Assembly: GCA_018816525.1 (NCBI GenBank)
Contig: JAHIVV010000019.1
Coordinates: 1 to 47,619 of the forward strand
DNA: 47,619 nt
From: Elusimicrobiota bacterium
Lineage (GTDB): Bacteria; Elusimicrobiota; Endomicrobiia; CG1-02-37-114; XYA2-FULL-39-19
Direction: 5' to 3'
Shown here: positions 34,430-42,451 of the stretch, one piece after another
Layout of the letters: the number at the start of each line of letters is the position of its first letter
Numbering within the stretch: the first letter of the stretch is position 1
Notes under the pieces: model-generated
What the model saw: the letters and a program-made list of their open reading frames with translations, nothing else
What the model was told of the DNA's origin: nothing
Databases searched by the model: none
Position numbers and translations under genes: made by a program

Positions 34430-35881
34430 ATGTTAACGCTTTTTATTATTTTGCCTCTTTGCGGCGCATTTATAATATTTCTTGCTGGGAAATATTCAAA
34501 ACATATCAGCTATTTTATGGGATGGTTTATTCCCGCAATTCTTAGTATATTGTCAATTAAATTATTGTTGGCAAAAGAAGTTTTTACTTATAATATCGGC
34601 GGCTGGGCGCCGCCATTGGGCATAACTCTTGTCGGTGACGGTTTGAGCCTTCTTTTCCTTGCCGTTGTTAACGTGGTTGTTCTCATGGCTGCGATTTATT
34701 CCATCCCTTATATAGAAAAATATACTTCAAAATGGATTTATTTTGCGTTATTTCTGGTTATGCACGCAAGTATGAACGCTGCGCTGCTTACCGGGGATAT
34801 TTTTAATCTTTTTGTCTGGATAGAAATAGGCGGAATAGCATCTTATATACTTGTGTCATATGTAGTTGAGCCGGAACAGCTTGAAGCGTCGTTTAAATAT
34901 GCGGTTTTGAGCAGTGTCGGTTTGCTCATGGTTCTATTAGGAATAGGCCTGCTTTACGCATACGCCTCAACTCTAAATATGGCTGATATTGCCCGGGTGC
35001 TTTCTGCAAAGCCGAATCCTAAACTTATTAATTTTATTGTGGTTCTTTTTATTGTCGGGTTTGGGACTAAAGCGGCTATTGTGCCTTTTCACGCCTGGCT
35101 GCCGGACGCCCATTCTTCGGCGCCATCGCCGATTTCAGCGCTTCTTTCTGGAGTGCTGATTAAATCATTGGGAGTATATGCCCTTATCAGGGTTCTGTTT
35201 AACGTAATAGGAATGAATGCTCAATTAAAAGAAGTTATAATTGTTCTTGGATGTATTTCAATGGTTGTAGGGGTACTGCTCGCTTTTTACCAGTGGGATT
35301 TCAAACGGCTGCTGGCATATCATTCCATAAGCCAGATAGGCTATATATTATTAGGTATAGGGTTAGGGACACCGCTTGGTATTCTGGGCGGTTTGTTTCA
35401 CCTGGTAAATCATAGTGTTTTTAAAAGCCTGCTGTTTTTAAATGCAGGCGCAGTAGAATATTCAACAGGCACGCGTGATTTGAAACAATTGGGCGGGCTT
35501 TCCGGCAAGATGCCTATAACGGGCAGTACGAGTTTAATAGCCTCTATGTCAATCGCGGGGATTCCTCCCTTCAACGGATTTTGGTCAAAATTTATAATAA
35601 TTTTCGCCTGTATTCAGGCGGGAAAATTCTGGCTGGGGTTCATTGCGGTTGTTGTAAGCCTGCTGACCTTGTCAAGTTTTTTAAAAGTGCAAAAATACGC
35701 TTTTTTTGGCGAGCTAAAAGAACAGTGGAAAGAATTGAAAGAAGTTCCCTGGTTAATGTGCTTGTCAATGATCATACTGTCTTTAATGTGTATTGGTTTT
35801 GGTTTATTGCTCGTGCCTGCTATAAGGTCATTTGTGTTTGACCCGGCGGTTAGTGTCTTGCTTAACGGGATAAAAATATGA
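34430..35881 (+). CDS. MrpD/MnhD-like antiporter subunit
   Basis: A 483-residue protein with about 14 helices. Core motifs are KAAIVPFHAWLPDAHSSAPS, WDFKRLLAYHSISQIGYILL, FHLVNHSVFKSLLFL and IAGIPPFNGFWSKF. It is the MbhH/MrpD pump subunit, second of the two large antiporter-like subunits in this operon. It has a distant AAAGGA SD and an ATGA overlap with mrpE. Confidence 0.94.
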   Translation: MLTLFIILPLCGAFIIFLAGKYSKHISYFMGWFIPAILSILSIKLLLAKEVFTYNIGGWAPPLGITLVGDGLSLLFLAVVNVVVLMAAIYSIPYIEKYTSKWIYFALFLVMHASMNAALLTGDIFNLFVWIEIGGIASYILVSYVVEPEQLEASFKYAVLSSVGLLMVLLGIGLLYAYASTLNMADIARVLSAKPNPKLINFIVVLFIVGFGTKAAIVPFHAWLPDAHSSAPSPISALLSGVLIKSLGVYALIRVLFNVIGMNAQLKEVIIVLGCISMVVGVLLAFYQWDFKRLLAYHSISQIGYILLGIGLGTPLGILGGLFHLVNHSVFKSLLFLNAGAVEYSTGTRDLKQLGGLSGKMPITGSTSLIASMSIAGIPPFNGFWSKFIIIFACIQAGKFWLGFIAVVVSLLTLSSFLKVQKYAFFGELKEQWKELKEVPWLMCLSMIILSLMCIGFGLLLVPAIRSFVFDPAVSVLLNGIKI

Positions 35882-36372
35882 AAAGCAGAATACTTTCATT
35901 CATTCTTGCATTTGCGTGGTGGCTGGCGCTAACCTGGTCGCTTAATTGGCAATTTGTTCTTGTAGGTTTGTTGGTTAGTTTATTCATTGCCTGGGCTGTG
36001 GGCGATTTGTTTATTCGCAATCCCTGGAAATTGAAACAACCCAGAAGGTATATTTGGGCAGTTTACTACCTTTTAATTTTTTTCTGGGAGATGATAAAAG
36101 GCAATATCGACGGCGCATACAGGATTCTTCATCCGAATTTACCGATAAATCCCGGGATAGTAAAAATTAGAACCAAACTCAAAAGCGATGCGGCGCTTAC
36201 ATACCTGGCAAACACAATAACACTAACACCAGGAACGTTCACAATTGATGTGGACAGCGAAAATGGATTTCTTTATGTGCATTGGATGAACGTGGTTACT
36301 CAGGATATAGAAGAAGCTACTAAAATTATAATAGGAAAGTACGAACCAATATTAGAAAAAATATTCGAATAG
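35878..36372 (+). CDS. MrpE/MnhE-like antiporter subunit
   Basis: A 164-residue protein with two N-terminal helices (FAWWLALTWSLNWQFVLVGL) and a cytoplasmic domain whose core (LTYLANTITLTPGTFTIDVD) is the MnhE signature. It corresponds to MbhA. In Pyrococcus mbhA leads the operon; here it follows mrpD as in true Mrp operons. Confidence 0.93.
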   Translation: MKSRILSFILAFAWWLALTWSLNWQFVLVGLLVSLFIAWAVGDLFIRNPWKLKQPRRYIWAVYYLLIFFWEMIKGNIDGAYRILHPNLPINPGIVKIRTKLKSDAALTYLANTITLTPGTFTIDVDSENGFLYVHWMNVVTQDIEEATKIIIGKYEPILEKIFE

Positions 36373-36395
36373 CATTGGGTGTAAAGAAGGAAGTA

Positions 36396-36731
36396 ATGAG
36401 ATTTTTTAAATGGTTTATAGGTTTACTAGTTTTGGGTGCTTATATATATTTTAATTTCACCATGGAATTATCAGGGTTCTTGCGGGCTATCAATCTGTTG
36501 TTGCCTTCATGTTTTATGTGTCTCTGGAGAATTTATAAAGGCCCTACTCCGGCGGACCGTGTTGTTGCAATAGATATTTTGGGTGTTCTGGTGATCGGTT
36601 TTTGCGGAATTATGACCGTATTCACAAAAAGGACATTTTTTATTGAAATAGCTATCGCCTGGGCTCTTCAGTCTTTCATTGCCACTATAGCTTTAGCAAA
36701 ATTCTTAGAGGGGAAAAGCTTCGATGATTGA
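36396..36731 (+). CDS. MrpF/MnhF-like antiporter subunit
   Basis: A 111-residue protein with three helices and the family loop RIYKGPTPADRVVAIDILGV (MbhB). I take ATG 36396 as the start because AAGGA sits five bases before it. The TTG at 36375 would add seven polar residues and has no SD. Confidence 0.9.
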   Translation: MRFFKWFIGLLVLGAYIYFNFTMELSGFLRAINLLLPSCFMCLWRIYKGPTPADRVVAIDILGVLVIGFCGIMTVFTKRTFFIEIAIAWALQSFIATIALAKFLEGKSFDD

Positions 36732-37053
36732 AATAATAGGTTATGTGTTTATAGGAATAGGAATATTGTTTGATTTTATCGGCTGCCTGGGGCTGGTGCG
36801 ACTGCCGGACCTTTATAACAGGCTTCATGCATCAATAAAATGCGTGACGTTCGGCACTTGCGGCATTATGGTTGGTGTTTTTGTAATACACGGATTCAAC
36901 GATGTAGGAATAAAAGCGTTATTTTGCGCTGTGTTTTTACTTTTAACTGCACCGGTTTCAGCTCATGCAATTTCCCGCGCAGCACATCTTTCCGGGGTAA
37001 AACAATGGGAAAAAACTGTTTGCGATAAATACGAAGAAGATAAAACAAAATGA
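36724..37053 (+). CDS. MrpG/MnhG-like antiporter subunit
   Basis: A 109-residue protein with three helices; GCLGLVRLPDLYNRLHASIK and LLTAPVSAHAISRAAH are MrpG hallmarks (MbhC). It overlaps mrpF by eight bases with SD GAGGGG, and overlaps the ferredoxin gene by ATGA. Confidence 0.94.
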   Translation: MIEIIGYVFIGIGILFDFIGCLGLVRLPDLYNRLHASIKCVTFGTCGIMVGVFVIHGFNDVGIKALFCAVFLLLTAPVSAHAISRAAHLSGVKQWEKTVCDKYEEDKTK

Positions 37054-37661
37054 AATACCCAAAATTAAGAGAATTAGGGGAAGCAATTAAGGCGGTTTTT
37101 AAGGGTCCCTATACCAATCGGTTTCCTTACGAACCCCATACTCCCGAAAAACGCTTCAGGGGAAAACCTATCCCAAACGAAAAAGGCTGTATCGGTTGCG
37201 GCGCCTGCGCGGAAGTGTGCCCGGCAAACGCTATTGAAGTGCTAAATGAAAACAATAAACGCAAAGTTATCTGGCATTATGACCTCTGTATTTTTTGCGC
37301 GCAATGCGAAAGGCTTTGCACTACCCAGGAAGGGGTGAAACTTTCAAATACGGAATATGACCTTTCGGTTTTTGACAGGAAAACGCTCTTTTCAGAAGTT
37401 GAAAAAGAACTGCTTATATGCCAGAAATGCGGTGAAATAATCGCTCCGGTTGACCAGCTGCTTTGGACTGCCAAAAAACTCGGGCCTATGGCTTATGGCA
37501 ACTATGTTTTATTAACAAACCTTCAGCAGCAATTAGGCGTCAGCCAAAACAATATCCCAAACCCGGATATTAAGGGCACTTCCCGTGCCGATTTATTCAA
37601 GTTATCCTGCCCCAAATGCCGCCGTGCCGTTCATCTTTTCGATGAATACGGCATAAAGTAA
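37050..37661 (+). CDS. NuoI-like ferredoxin subunit with C-terminal zinc-ribbon-like motif
   Basis: The 203-residue protein holds two [4Fe-4S] sites, CIGCGACAEVCPANAI (about 47-62) and CIFCAQCERLC (about 80-90), as in MbhN/EchF/HycF, which take electrons from ferredoxin. The second half adds two CxxC pairs, ICQKCGE (about 123-129) and SCPKCRR (about 186-192), able to hold a zinc or another metal. HycF-type proteins can carry such a tail. It closes the hydrogenase operon. Confidence 0.92.
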   Translation: MKYPKLRELGEAIKAVFKGPYTNRFPYEPHTPEKRFRGKPIPNEKGCIGCGACAEVCPANAIEVLNENNKRKVIWHYDLCIFCAQCERLCTTQEGVKLSNTEYDLSVFDRKTLFSEVEKELLICQKCGEIIAPVDQLLWTAKKLGPMAYGNYVLLTNLQQQLGVSQNNIPNPDIKGTSRADLFKLSCPKCRRAVHLFDEYGIK

Positions 37662-37821
37662 CCCTTCAGAAAATAACCAGGAATTTGCCCATGGTAACAA
37701 TTTTGTAATACGTTTCATTGAAAACCCGCTTTATATTTTGTAAAATATTACTCAATTCACCTGTAGCTACGGGATGTTTCGTGCCTCTAGTACTAATTAT
37801 TTCTTTACGGATGCAGTAAAC

Positions 37822-38031
37822 ATGAAAATAAAAACAATCAATAAAAATGGGCAGAAAATGTTTTTTGGGACAGGCACGCACGAAGAAGTTGAATCTTTAA
37901 ATATAGCGAAAGATTTTGAAACTGCTCTAGTTATATTAGCAAAGATAAGAAAGAGGAGAAAGAATTTTTTTGAATCTAAGGATTCTGAAGAGATAAACAG
38001 GTCTTCGTATGGTACAAGAAAAGCAGGTTGA
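37822..38031 (+). CDS. Small partner protein of the nucleotidyltransferase
   Basis: The likely start is ATG 37822, giving 69 mostly charged residues (MKIKTINKNGQKMFFGTGTH at the start). Upstream codons from 37774 look non-coding. I do not recognise the family. It overlaps the following nucleotidyltransferase gene by 23 bases, the layout of small two-gene modules, so it may be a cognate regulator. The 160 bases before it (37662-37821) hold no convincing gene. Confidence 0.5.
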   Translation: MKIKTINKNGQKMFFGTGTHEEVESLNIAKDFETALVILAKIRKRRKNFFESKDSEEINRSSYGTRKAG

Positions 38032-38473
38032 GAACGATTATAGAGAATTTATAGAGCTTCTTAATAAAAACAAGGTTGATTACCTTGTTATCGGTGCCTA
38101 TTCCACTATATTTCACACAAAAATACCCAGAGAAACCCAGGATATTGATTTTTGGATTAGGAAAACAGAAGCTAACGCTGAAAAATGCGTAAAAGCAATA
38201 AAGGAATTCTGCGGGATTGAAATTGGCAGGGAAACATTATTAGGAGATAAAGAGATATTTTTTATCGGTCAGGAGCCGAATAGGATAGATATTTTTAATA
38301 CTCAAAAAGGGCTGTCTTTTGAAGAGGCCTATTCTCATAAAGAAATCGGAACTTTTAAGGGGACACAGGTATGTTTTGTTTCGAAAAAGGATTTGATCAG
38401 ATTGAAGGAATATTTTGGACGAAATAAAGATATTAAAGATTTAAAAAGGTTGAAAAAGTCAAAGAAAAAGTAG
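38009..38473 (+). CDS. Nucleotidyltransferase-fold protein
   Basis: A 154-residue protein. YLVIGAYSTIFHTKIPRETQ followed by DIDFWI is the core of a minimal nucleotidyltransferase of the DUF6036/AbiEii-like type: GG-like turn, then D-I-D metal ligands. The usual GG is GA here. Such proteins occur in toxin-antitoxin and accessory modules, often modifying tRNA or a partner protein. With its small upstream partner it interrupts the run from hydrogenase structural genes to maturation genes, so it may be a late insertion. Confidence 0.7.
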   Translation: MVQEKQVENDYREFIELLNKNKVDYLVIGAYSTIFHTKIPRETQDIDFWIRKTEANAEKCVKAIKEFCGIEIGRETLLGDKEIFFIGQEPNRIDIFNTQKGLSFEEAYSHKEIGTFKGTQVCFVSKKDLIRLKEYFGRNKDIKDLKRLKKSKKK

Positions 38474-38522
38474 CCGAGTAAGTCGTCCAAACCATCCTAT
38501 AGAAAGTCAGAGTAAAAATCCA

Positions 38523-38873
38523 ATGCATGAAACCGGTATAGCAAGAGATCTTTTTGAAAAAATAAAAGCTGAAGCCGCCAGGAACTCGCTTAAAAAAATA
38601 ACGAAAATTGTTATTAAAAACGGCGAAGCCAGCGGTATCCTGGAAGATTTATTAAGGCACAGCTTTATTGACCATATTTTCCCGGGAACGATAGCCGAAA
38701 ACGCTGAATTAGAGATTATCGTTGAAAACTTATCCGCAAAATGCAGCCGGTGCGGCGGGGAAATAACAACCCATAACATCGGGTTGCAAGGGTGCCCTCA
38801 ATGCAAGAGCAAAAATATAGATATTTTATTCGGTAAAGATGTTTACATAGACAGCATTTCAGGTGAAAAATGA
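38523..38873 (+). CDS. hypA: HypA, [NiFe]-hydrogenase nickel chaperone
   Basis: The 116-residue protein begins MHE (His2 and Glu3 bind nickel) and carries the zinc site Cys74, Cys77, Cys91 and Cys94 (CSRCGG…CPQCKS). HypA with HypB delivers nickel to the large subunit. It is the right partner for the group 4 hydrogenase upstream. It overlaps hydG by ATGA, which ties a [NiFe] factor to an [FeFe] maturase in one transcript. Confidence 0.92.
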   Translation: MHETGIARDLFEKIKAEAARNSLKKITKIVIKNGEASGILEDLLRHSFIDHIFPGTIAENAELEIIVENLSAKCSRCGGEITTHNIGLQGCPQCKSKNIDILFGKDVYIDSISGEK

Positions 38874-40246
38874 GTCAAAAGATAATCGATGAATCGTTGA
38901 TTAATGGGATATTAAATAAAACCCAAAAACCATCTTCGAGCAAGATACGCAAAATCCTCAAAAAAGCTTCTCAGAAAAACGGATTAACGCTTGATGATGC
39001 CGGCTATCTTGTTAATCTTAAAGACCGAAGGCTAATTAAAGAGTTATTCAAAGTTGCTTCCAATATTAAAAATGAAATTTACGGGGAAAGGCTGGTTTTC
39101 TTTGCGCCTCTTTATATTTCAGATTATTGCGTTAATGACTGCCAATACTGCAATTTCCATAAAGAAAATAAGGAATTTAAGCGTAAAAGATTATCATTCG
39201 ATGAAATTGGCGAGCAGGTAAAACACTTAATAAATACCGGGCATAAAAGGGTTCTGCTTGAGCTGGGCGAAGATCCGGATAACAACACGATTGATTACGT
39301 AGTTAAAGCCATTGAAAAAATATATTCAGTAAAAACGCCCAAAGGAAATATCCGCCGGATAAATGTGAACATTGCGGCAACAACCGTAGAAAATTACCGC
39401 AGATTAAAGGAAGCAAAAATAGGCACCTATCAGCTTTTTCAGGAAACCTACCGCCGCGAAACATTTAATAAGCTTCACCAGGGCCCGAAAGCTGATTATG
39501 ACAGGCAGGTAACCGCGCATACAAGAGCGTTCAAGGCCGGAATTGACGACGTAGGGCTGGGTGTTCTATTTGGTTTATATGACTGGCGTTTTGAAGTTTT
39601 AGGATTAATTTCTCACTCAAAGTACCTTGATAAACAATATGGAGTAGGCCCGCACACAATTTCTGTGCCCAGGTTCAGGCCGGCGCCGGGTGTAACCTAT
39701 AAGCCGGAATATAAAGTATCTGATAATGATTTCTTGAAACTAATTGCAATCCTAAGATTAGCTGTCCCTTATACAGGAATGATAATCAGCACCCGGGAAA
39801 GCGCGCAAATCAGGAAGAAAGCTTTCCAGATAGGCATTTCTCAGGCTTCCGCCGCGTCAGTTACTGTTGTAGGCGGTTATGGGAAAGGAAAACTTAACGG
39901 CCAGTTTGAGATTTCTGATGAACGCCCTTTAAAAGAAGTTATAAAAAATATTTTGAAAGATAAATTATTGCCCAGTTTTTGCACGGCCTGTTACCGCCTG
40001 GGCAGGACCGGCGAACATTTTATGGAGTTATCCAAACCGGGCGAAATACATAAATTCTGCCGCCCCAACGGTTTGCTTACATTCGCCGAGTATCTTGAAG
40101 ACTTCGCCAAAACTAACGGGACTTATAAATTAGGCAATAAGGTTATAAAACATTACTTGGAAAAAATAGAAAATAGAGGTATGCGTGATGAAGTAAAAGA
40201 GAAGCTGGAAAAAATACTAAAAGGCGAGCGCGACCTTTATTTTTAA
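38870..40246 (+). CDS. hydG: HydG radical SAM tyrosine lyase
   Basis: The 458-residue protein has the radical SAM cluster CVNDCQYC (Cys87, Cys91, Cys94) and the C-terminal auxiliary cluster in the HydG spacing CX2CX22C (Cys371, Cys374, Cys397). Other HydG blocks are LFQETYRRETFNKLHQGPKA, YGVGPHTISVPRFRPAPGV and SRESAQ-like STRESAQIRK. HydG splits tyrosine and releases CO and CN- bound to an iron synthon. The second Cys triplet marks it as HydG and not ThiH, which lacks the auxiliary cluster. No [FeFe] hydrogenase or HydF is in the window. Confidence 0.92.
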   Translation: MSQKIIDESLINGILNKTQKPSSSKIRKILKKASQKNGLTLDDAGYLVNLKDRRLIKELFKVASNIKNEIYGERLVFFAPLYISDYCVNDCQYCNFHKENKEFKRKRLSFDEIGEQVKHLINTGHKRVLLELGEDPDNNTIDYVVKAIEKIYSVKTPKGNIRRINVNIAATTVENYRRLKEAKIGTYQLFQETYRRETFNKLHQGPKADYDRQVTAHTRAFKAGIDDVGLGVLFGLYDWRFEVLGLISHSKYLDKQYGVGPHTISVPRFRPAPGVTYKPEYKVSDNDFLKLIAILRLAVPYTGMIISTRESAQIRKKAFQIGISQASAASVTVVGGYGKGKLNGQFEISDERPLKEVIKNILKDKLLPSFCTACYRLGRTGEHFMELSKPGEIHKFCRPNGLLTFAEYLEDFAKTNGTYKLGNKVIKHYLEKIENRGMRDEVKEKLEKILKGERDLYF

Positions 40247-40260
40247 ACAGGTGTGAAACA

Positions 40261-41439
40261 ATGTGTTATGCAATTCCCGGAAAAGTAGTAGAAATAAACG
40301 ATAAAACAGTCACTGTGGAATATTTCGGCGAAAAAAGAAAAGCCAGAAATGAGTTCTATGACCTCAAACTGGGCGAATATATCTATGCCCAGGGCGGTTT
40401 TGTAATACAGCGCATGTCCGAAAGGGAAGCCCTGCCGGTATTGGAATCCTGGAAGGAACTTTTCTTTGAATTACAGGAAATAGATGCAAAACTGGCAAAA
40501 AATACAAAAAGCTTGTTTGATAAAGCCAATGCAGTGCGCCATAAACACCTGGGCAACGCATGCTGTGTTCACGGAATAATAGAATTCTCAAATTACTGCA
40601 AAAATAACTGCGCTTACTGCGGGTTGAGAAAAGACAATGCAAAAATTGAACGTTACAGGATGAGCGTTGATGAAATAGTAGAAACTGCTGAAAATGCAAT
40701 CAATAAACTTGGTTTTAAAGCGCTTGTTTTACAGTCAGGCGAGGATGATTTATATACGGACGAAAAACTTGTTGAAATCGTAAAACGGATAATGTCAAAA
40801 TCGCCCATTCTTTTAATTTTAAGCCTTGGTGAACGAATCCGGGAAACCTATCAAAAGCTTTACAAAGAAGGCGCCAGGGGAGTTCTTTTAAGGTTTGAAA
40901 CAAGTAATCCGGAGTTATTCAAAAAACTAAAACCTGAAAGTGATTATGATAAAAGAATTGAGTTGATAAAGAACTTGAGGGATATGGGATACCTGATTTT
41001 TACGGGTTTTCTTGTCGGCCTTCCGGGACAGGAAGAAGCAGATTTGATAAATGATATAGAACTTACTAACTCTCCTGGTACTGATATGTTTTCGTTCGGA
41101 CCATTTATACCGCATCCCCAGACGCCGCTTGCAGATGCTAAATTGCCTACAATGGATATTGTCTTAACAGCAATTGCCCGCGCAAGAATACTGAATCCTG
41201 AAGCAAAAATACTGGTTACCACGGCAATGGAAACGCTGGATAAAGAAAATGGAGCAAAATTGGGATTGATGTCCGGCGGAAATTCATTGATGATAAACCT
41301 GACTCCGCAAAAATACAGAAAATATTATGAAATTTACCCGGATCGTGCCGGCACAAACAAGGAGGCAGCAAAACAGGTTGAAGAAACTCTTGAATTGCTG
41401 CGCTTGATCGGAAGGGCGCCGACCGATTTGGGAATATGA
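40261..41439 (+). CDS. HypC-HydE fusion protein
   Basis: The protein has 392 residues. Residues 1 to about 75 are a HypC/HupF chaperone: MCYAIPGKVVEI with the essential Cys2, then YFGEKRKARNEFYDLKLGEY. The conserved His of the HVGFA block is Gln44 here (AQGGFV). Residues about 85-392 are HydE: GIIEFSNYCKNNCAYCGLRK (radical SAM Cys113, Cys117, Cys120), ERYRMSVDEIVE, VLQSGEDD, FLVGLPGQ, and GPFIPHPQTPLA. HypC carries the Fe(CN)2CO unit for [NiFe] sites; HydE processes the HydG-made iron synthon for [FeFe] sites. One polypeptide joins both roles. The frame is continuous and the SD (AGGTG) precedes HypC's ATG, so the fusion is real in this sequence. Confidence 0.9.
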   Translation: MCYAIPGKVVEINDKTVTVEYFGEKRKARNEFYDLKLGEYIYAQGGFVIQRMSEREALPVLESWKELFFELQEIDAKLAKNTKSLFDKANAVRHKHLGNACCVHGIIEFSNYCKNNCAYCGLRKDNAKIERYRMSVDEIVETAENAINKLGFKALVLQSGEDDLYTDEKLVEIVKRIMSKSPILLILSLGERIRETYQKLYKEGARGVLLRFETSNPELFKKLKPESDYDKRIELIKNLRDMGYLIFTGFLVGLPGQEEADLINDIELTNSPGTDMFSFGPFIPHPQTPLADAKLPTMDIVLTAIARARILNPEAKILVTTAMETLDKENGAKLGLMSGGNSLMINLTPQKYRKYYEIYPDRAGTNKEAAKQVEETLELLRLIGRAPTDLGI

Positions 41440-41446
41440 GGGGAGT

Positions 41447-42427
41447 ATGGTTATAATACTGACTTTTATTGGTTTGCTTTTGCTGATTACCGCTGCAGCA
41501 GCGCTTTTAAGCTATGGCGCCGAGATGTTTGCTGAGAAATTCGGTGTAAATTTCACCGGAAGCATAGTTCTCGCTCTGATTACTACTTTGCCGGAATACC
41601 TCTTTGTTATTTGGGCTTCGTTAAAAGGCCAATATGCAATGGCTATTGGCTCAGCTGTCGGAGCCTGCTCTCTGCTTGTTACATTGGGTTATGGCATGGT
41701 AATTCTCCTTGCTACATCAAAGCTTAGCAAAAAGCCGGTCAAAATAATTCATCTTTCCGAAAATACCAAAGTTGACGCTCTATACCTTTTAATTACAGCC
41801 GTTATTGCTTTTGCTCTTGCGATTGAAGGGGGCAATAGCTATGATTTAAAAGACAGTATCATACTCGTAGGTTTATTTTTTATCTATATGTATCACATTG
41901 CCACTATCGCCATAAAATTTTATAAAGAAGCACAGAAAAAAGCCGAAGGCGAGTATGAAAATGTTAATCTTTTGAAGAGTATTATATTCTTGCTTGTCGG
42001 GGGTATAATTATTTTCCTTTGTTCCGAGCCATTTGTAGATTCCATGATTGAGTTTGCGCATGTTGTGGGGATAAGCCCGGTTATTATCGCAATTTTGCTC
42101 GGGCCAATTGCCTCTGAAATGCCGGAAAAAATAACGGCATACATAACGGTGCTTAGAAACGGAGAGCTCGCTGAAATATCAATAAGCAATTTTATTGGTT
42201 CTAAGGTTAATCATAACAGCTTGCTTTTGGGGACAATAGGATTGGTGGCATTATATAAAGGTTCAGGAATTGTTCATGGGATAATTACTCCTTCATTTAT
42301 TTATATGACTATCTTGACAGTTTTTGCTACTATCAGCCTCGCAAGAGGGAAACTTGCCAGGTGGCAGGGTTGGGTTTTTGTAGGGTTTTATTTTGGCACA
42401 GTAATACTGGCATTTCTGAATCATTAA
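41447..42427 (+). CDS. CaCA-type cation exchanger (Na+/Ca2+ exchanger-like)
   Basis: A 326-residue membrane protein with about 10 helices in two repeats. The alpha-repeat signatures are present: VLALITTLPEYLFVIWASLK with AIGSAVGACSLLVTLG, and LLGPIASEMPEKITAYITVL with SNFIGSKVNHNSLLLG. Members exchange Na+ (or H+) for Ca2+ or other cations. The asparagines of the G-N-S motif are replaced (GSAVGA), so ion selectivity is open. It starts eight bases after the HypC-HydE gene with an SD (GAGGGG), so it is cotranscribed. It may use the Na+ gradient set up by the Mrp-type hydrogenase. Confidence 0.8.
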   Translation: MVIILTFIGLLLLITAAAALLSYGAEMFAEKFGVNFTGSIVLALITTLPEYLFVIWASLKGQYAMAIGSAVGACSLLVTLGYGMVILLATSKLSKKPVKIIHLSENTKVDALYLLITAVIAFALAIEGGNSYDLKDSIILVGLFFIYMYHIATIAIKFYKEAQKKAEGEYENVNLLKSIIFLLVGGIIIFLCSEPFVDSMIEFAHVVGISPVIIAILLGPIASEMPEKITAYITVLRNGELAEISISNFIGSKVNHNSLLLGTIGLVALYKGSGIVHGIITPSFIYMTILTVFATISLARGKLARWQGWVFVGFYFGTVILAFLNH

Positions 42428-42451
42428 AAAATAGACGGCCCCCGAGGTTCA

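Noticed and set aside
37666-37881. Minus-strand open frame of 71 codons in the gap after the NuoI-like gene
   Set aside because: It has no SD and overlaps the better-supported small gene at 37822. The stretch ISTRGTKHPVATGELSNIL looked protein-like but I could not tie it to a family.
38870-40246. ThiH (thiamine tyrosine lyase) instead of HydG
   Set aside because: The C-terminal CX2CX22C auxiliary-cluster motif is present and there are no thiamine genes nearby.
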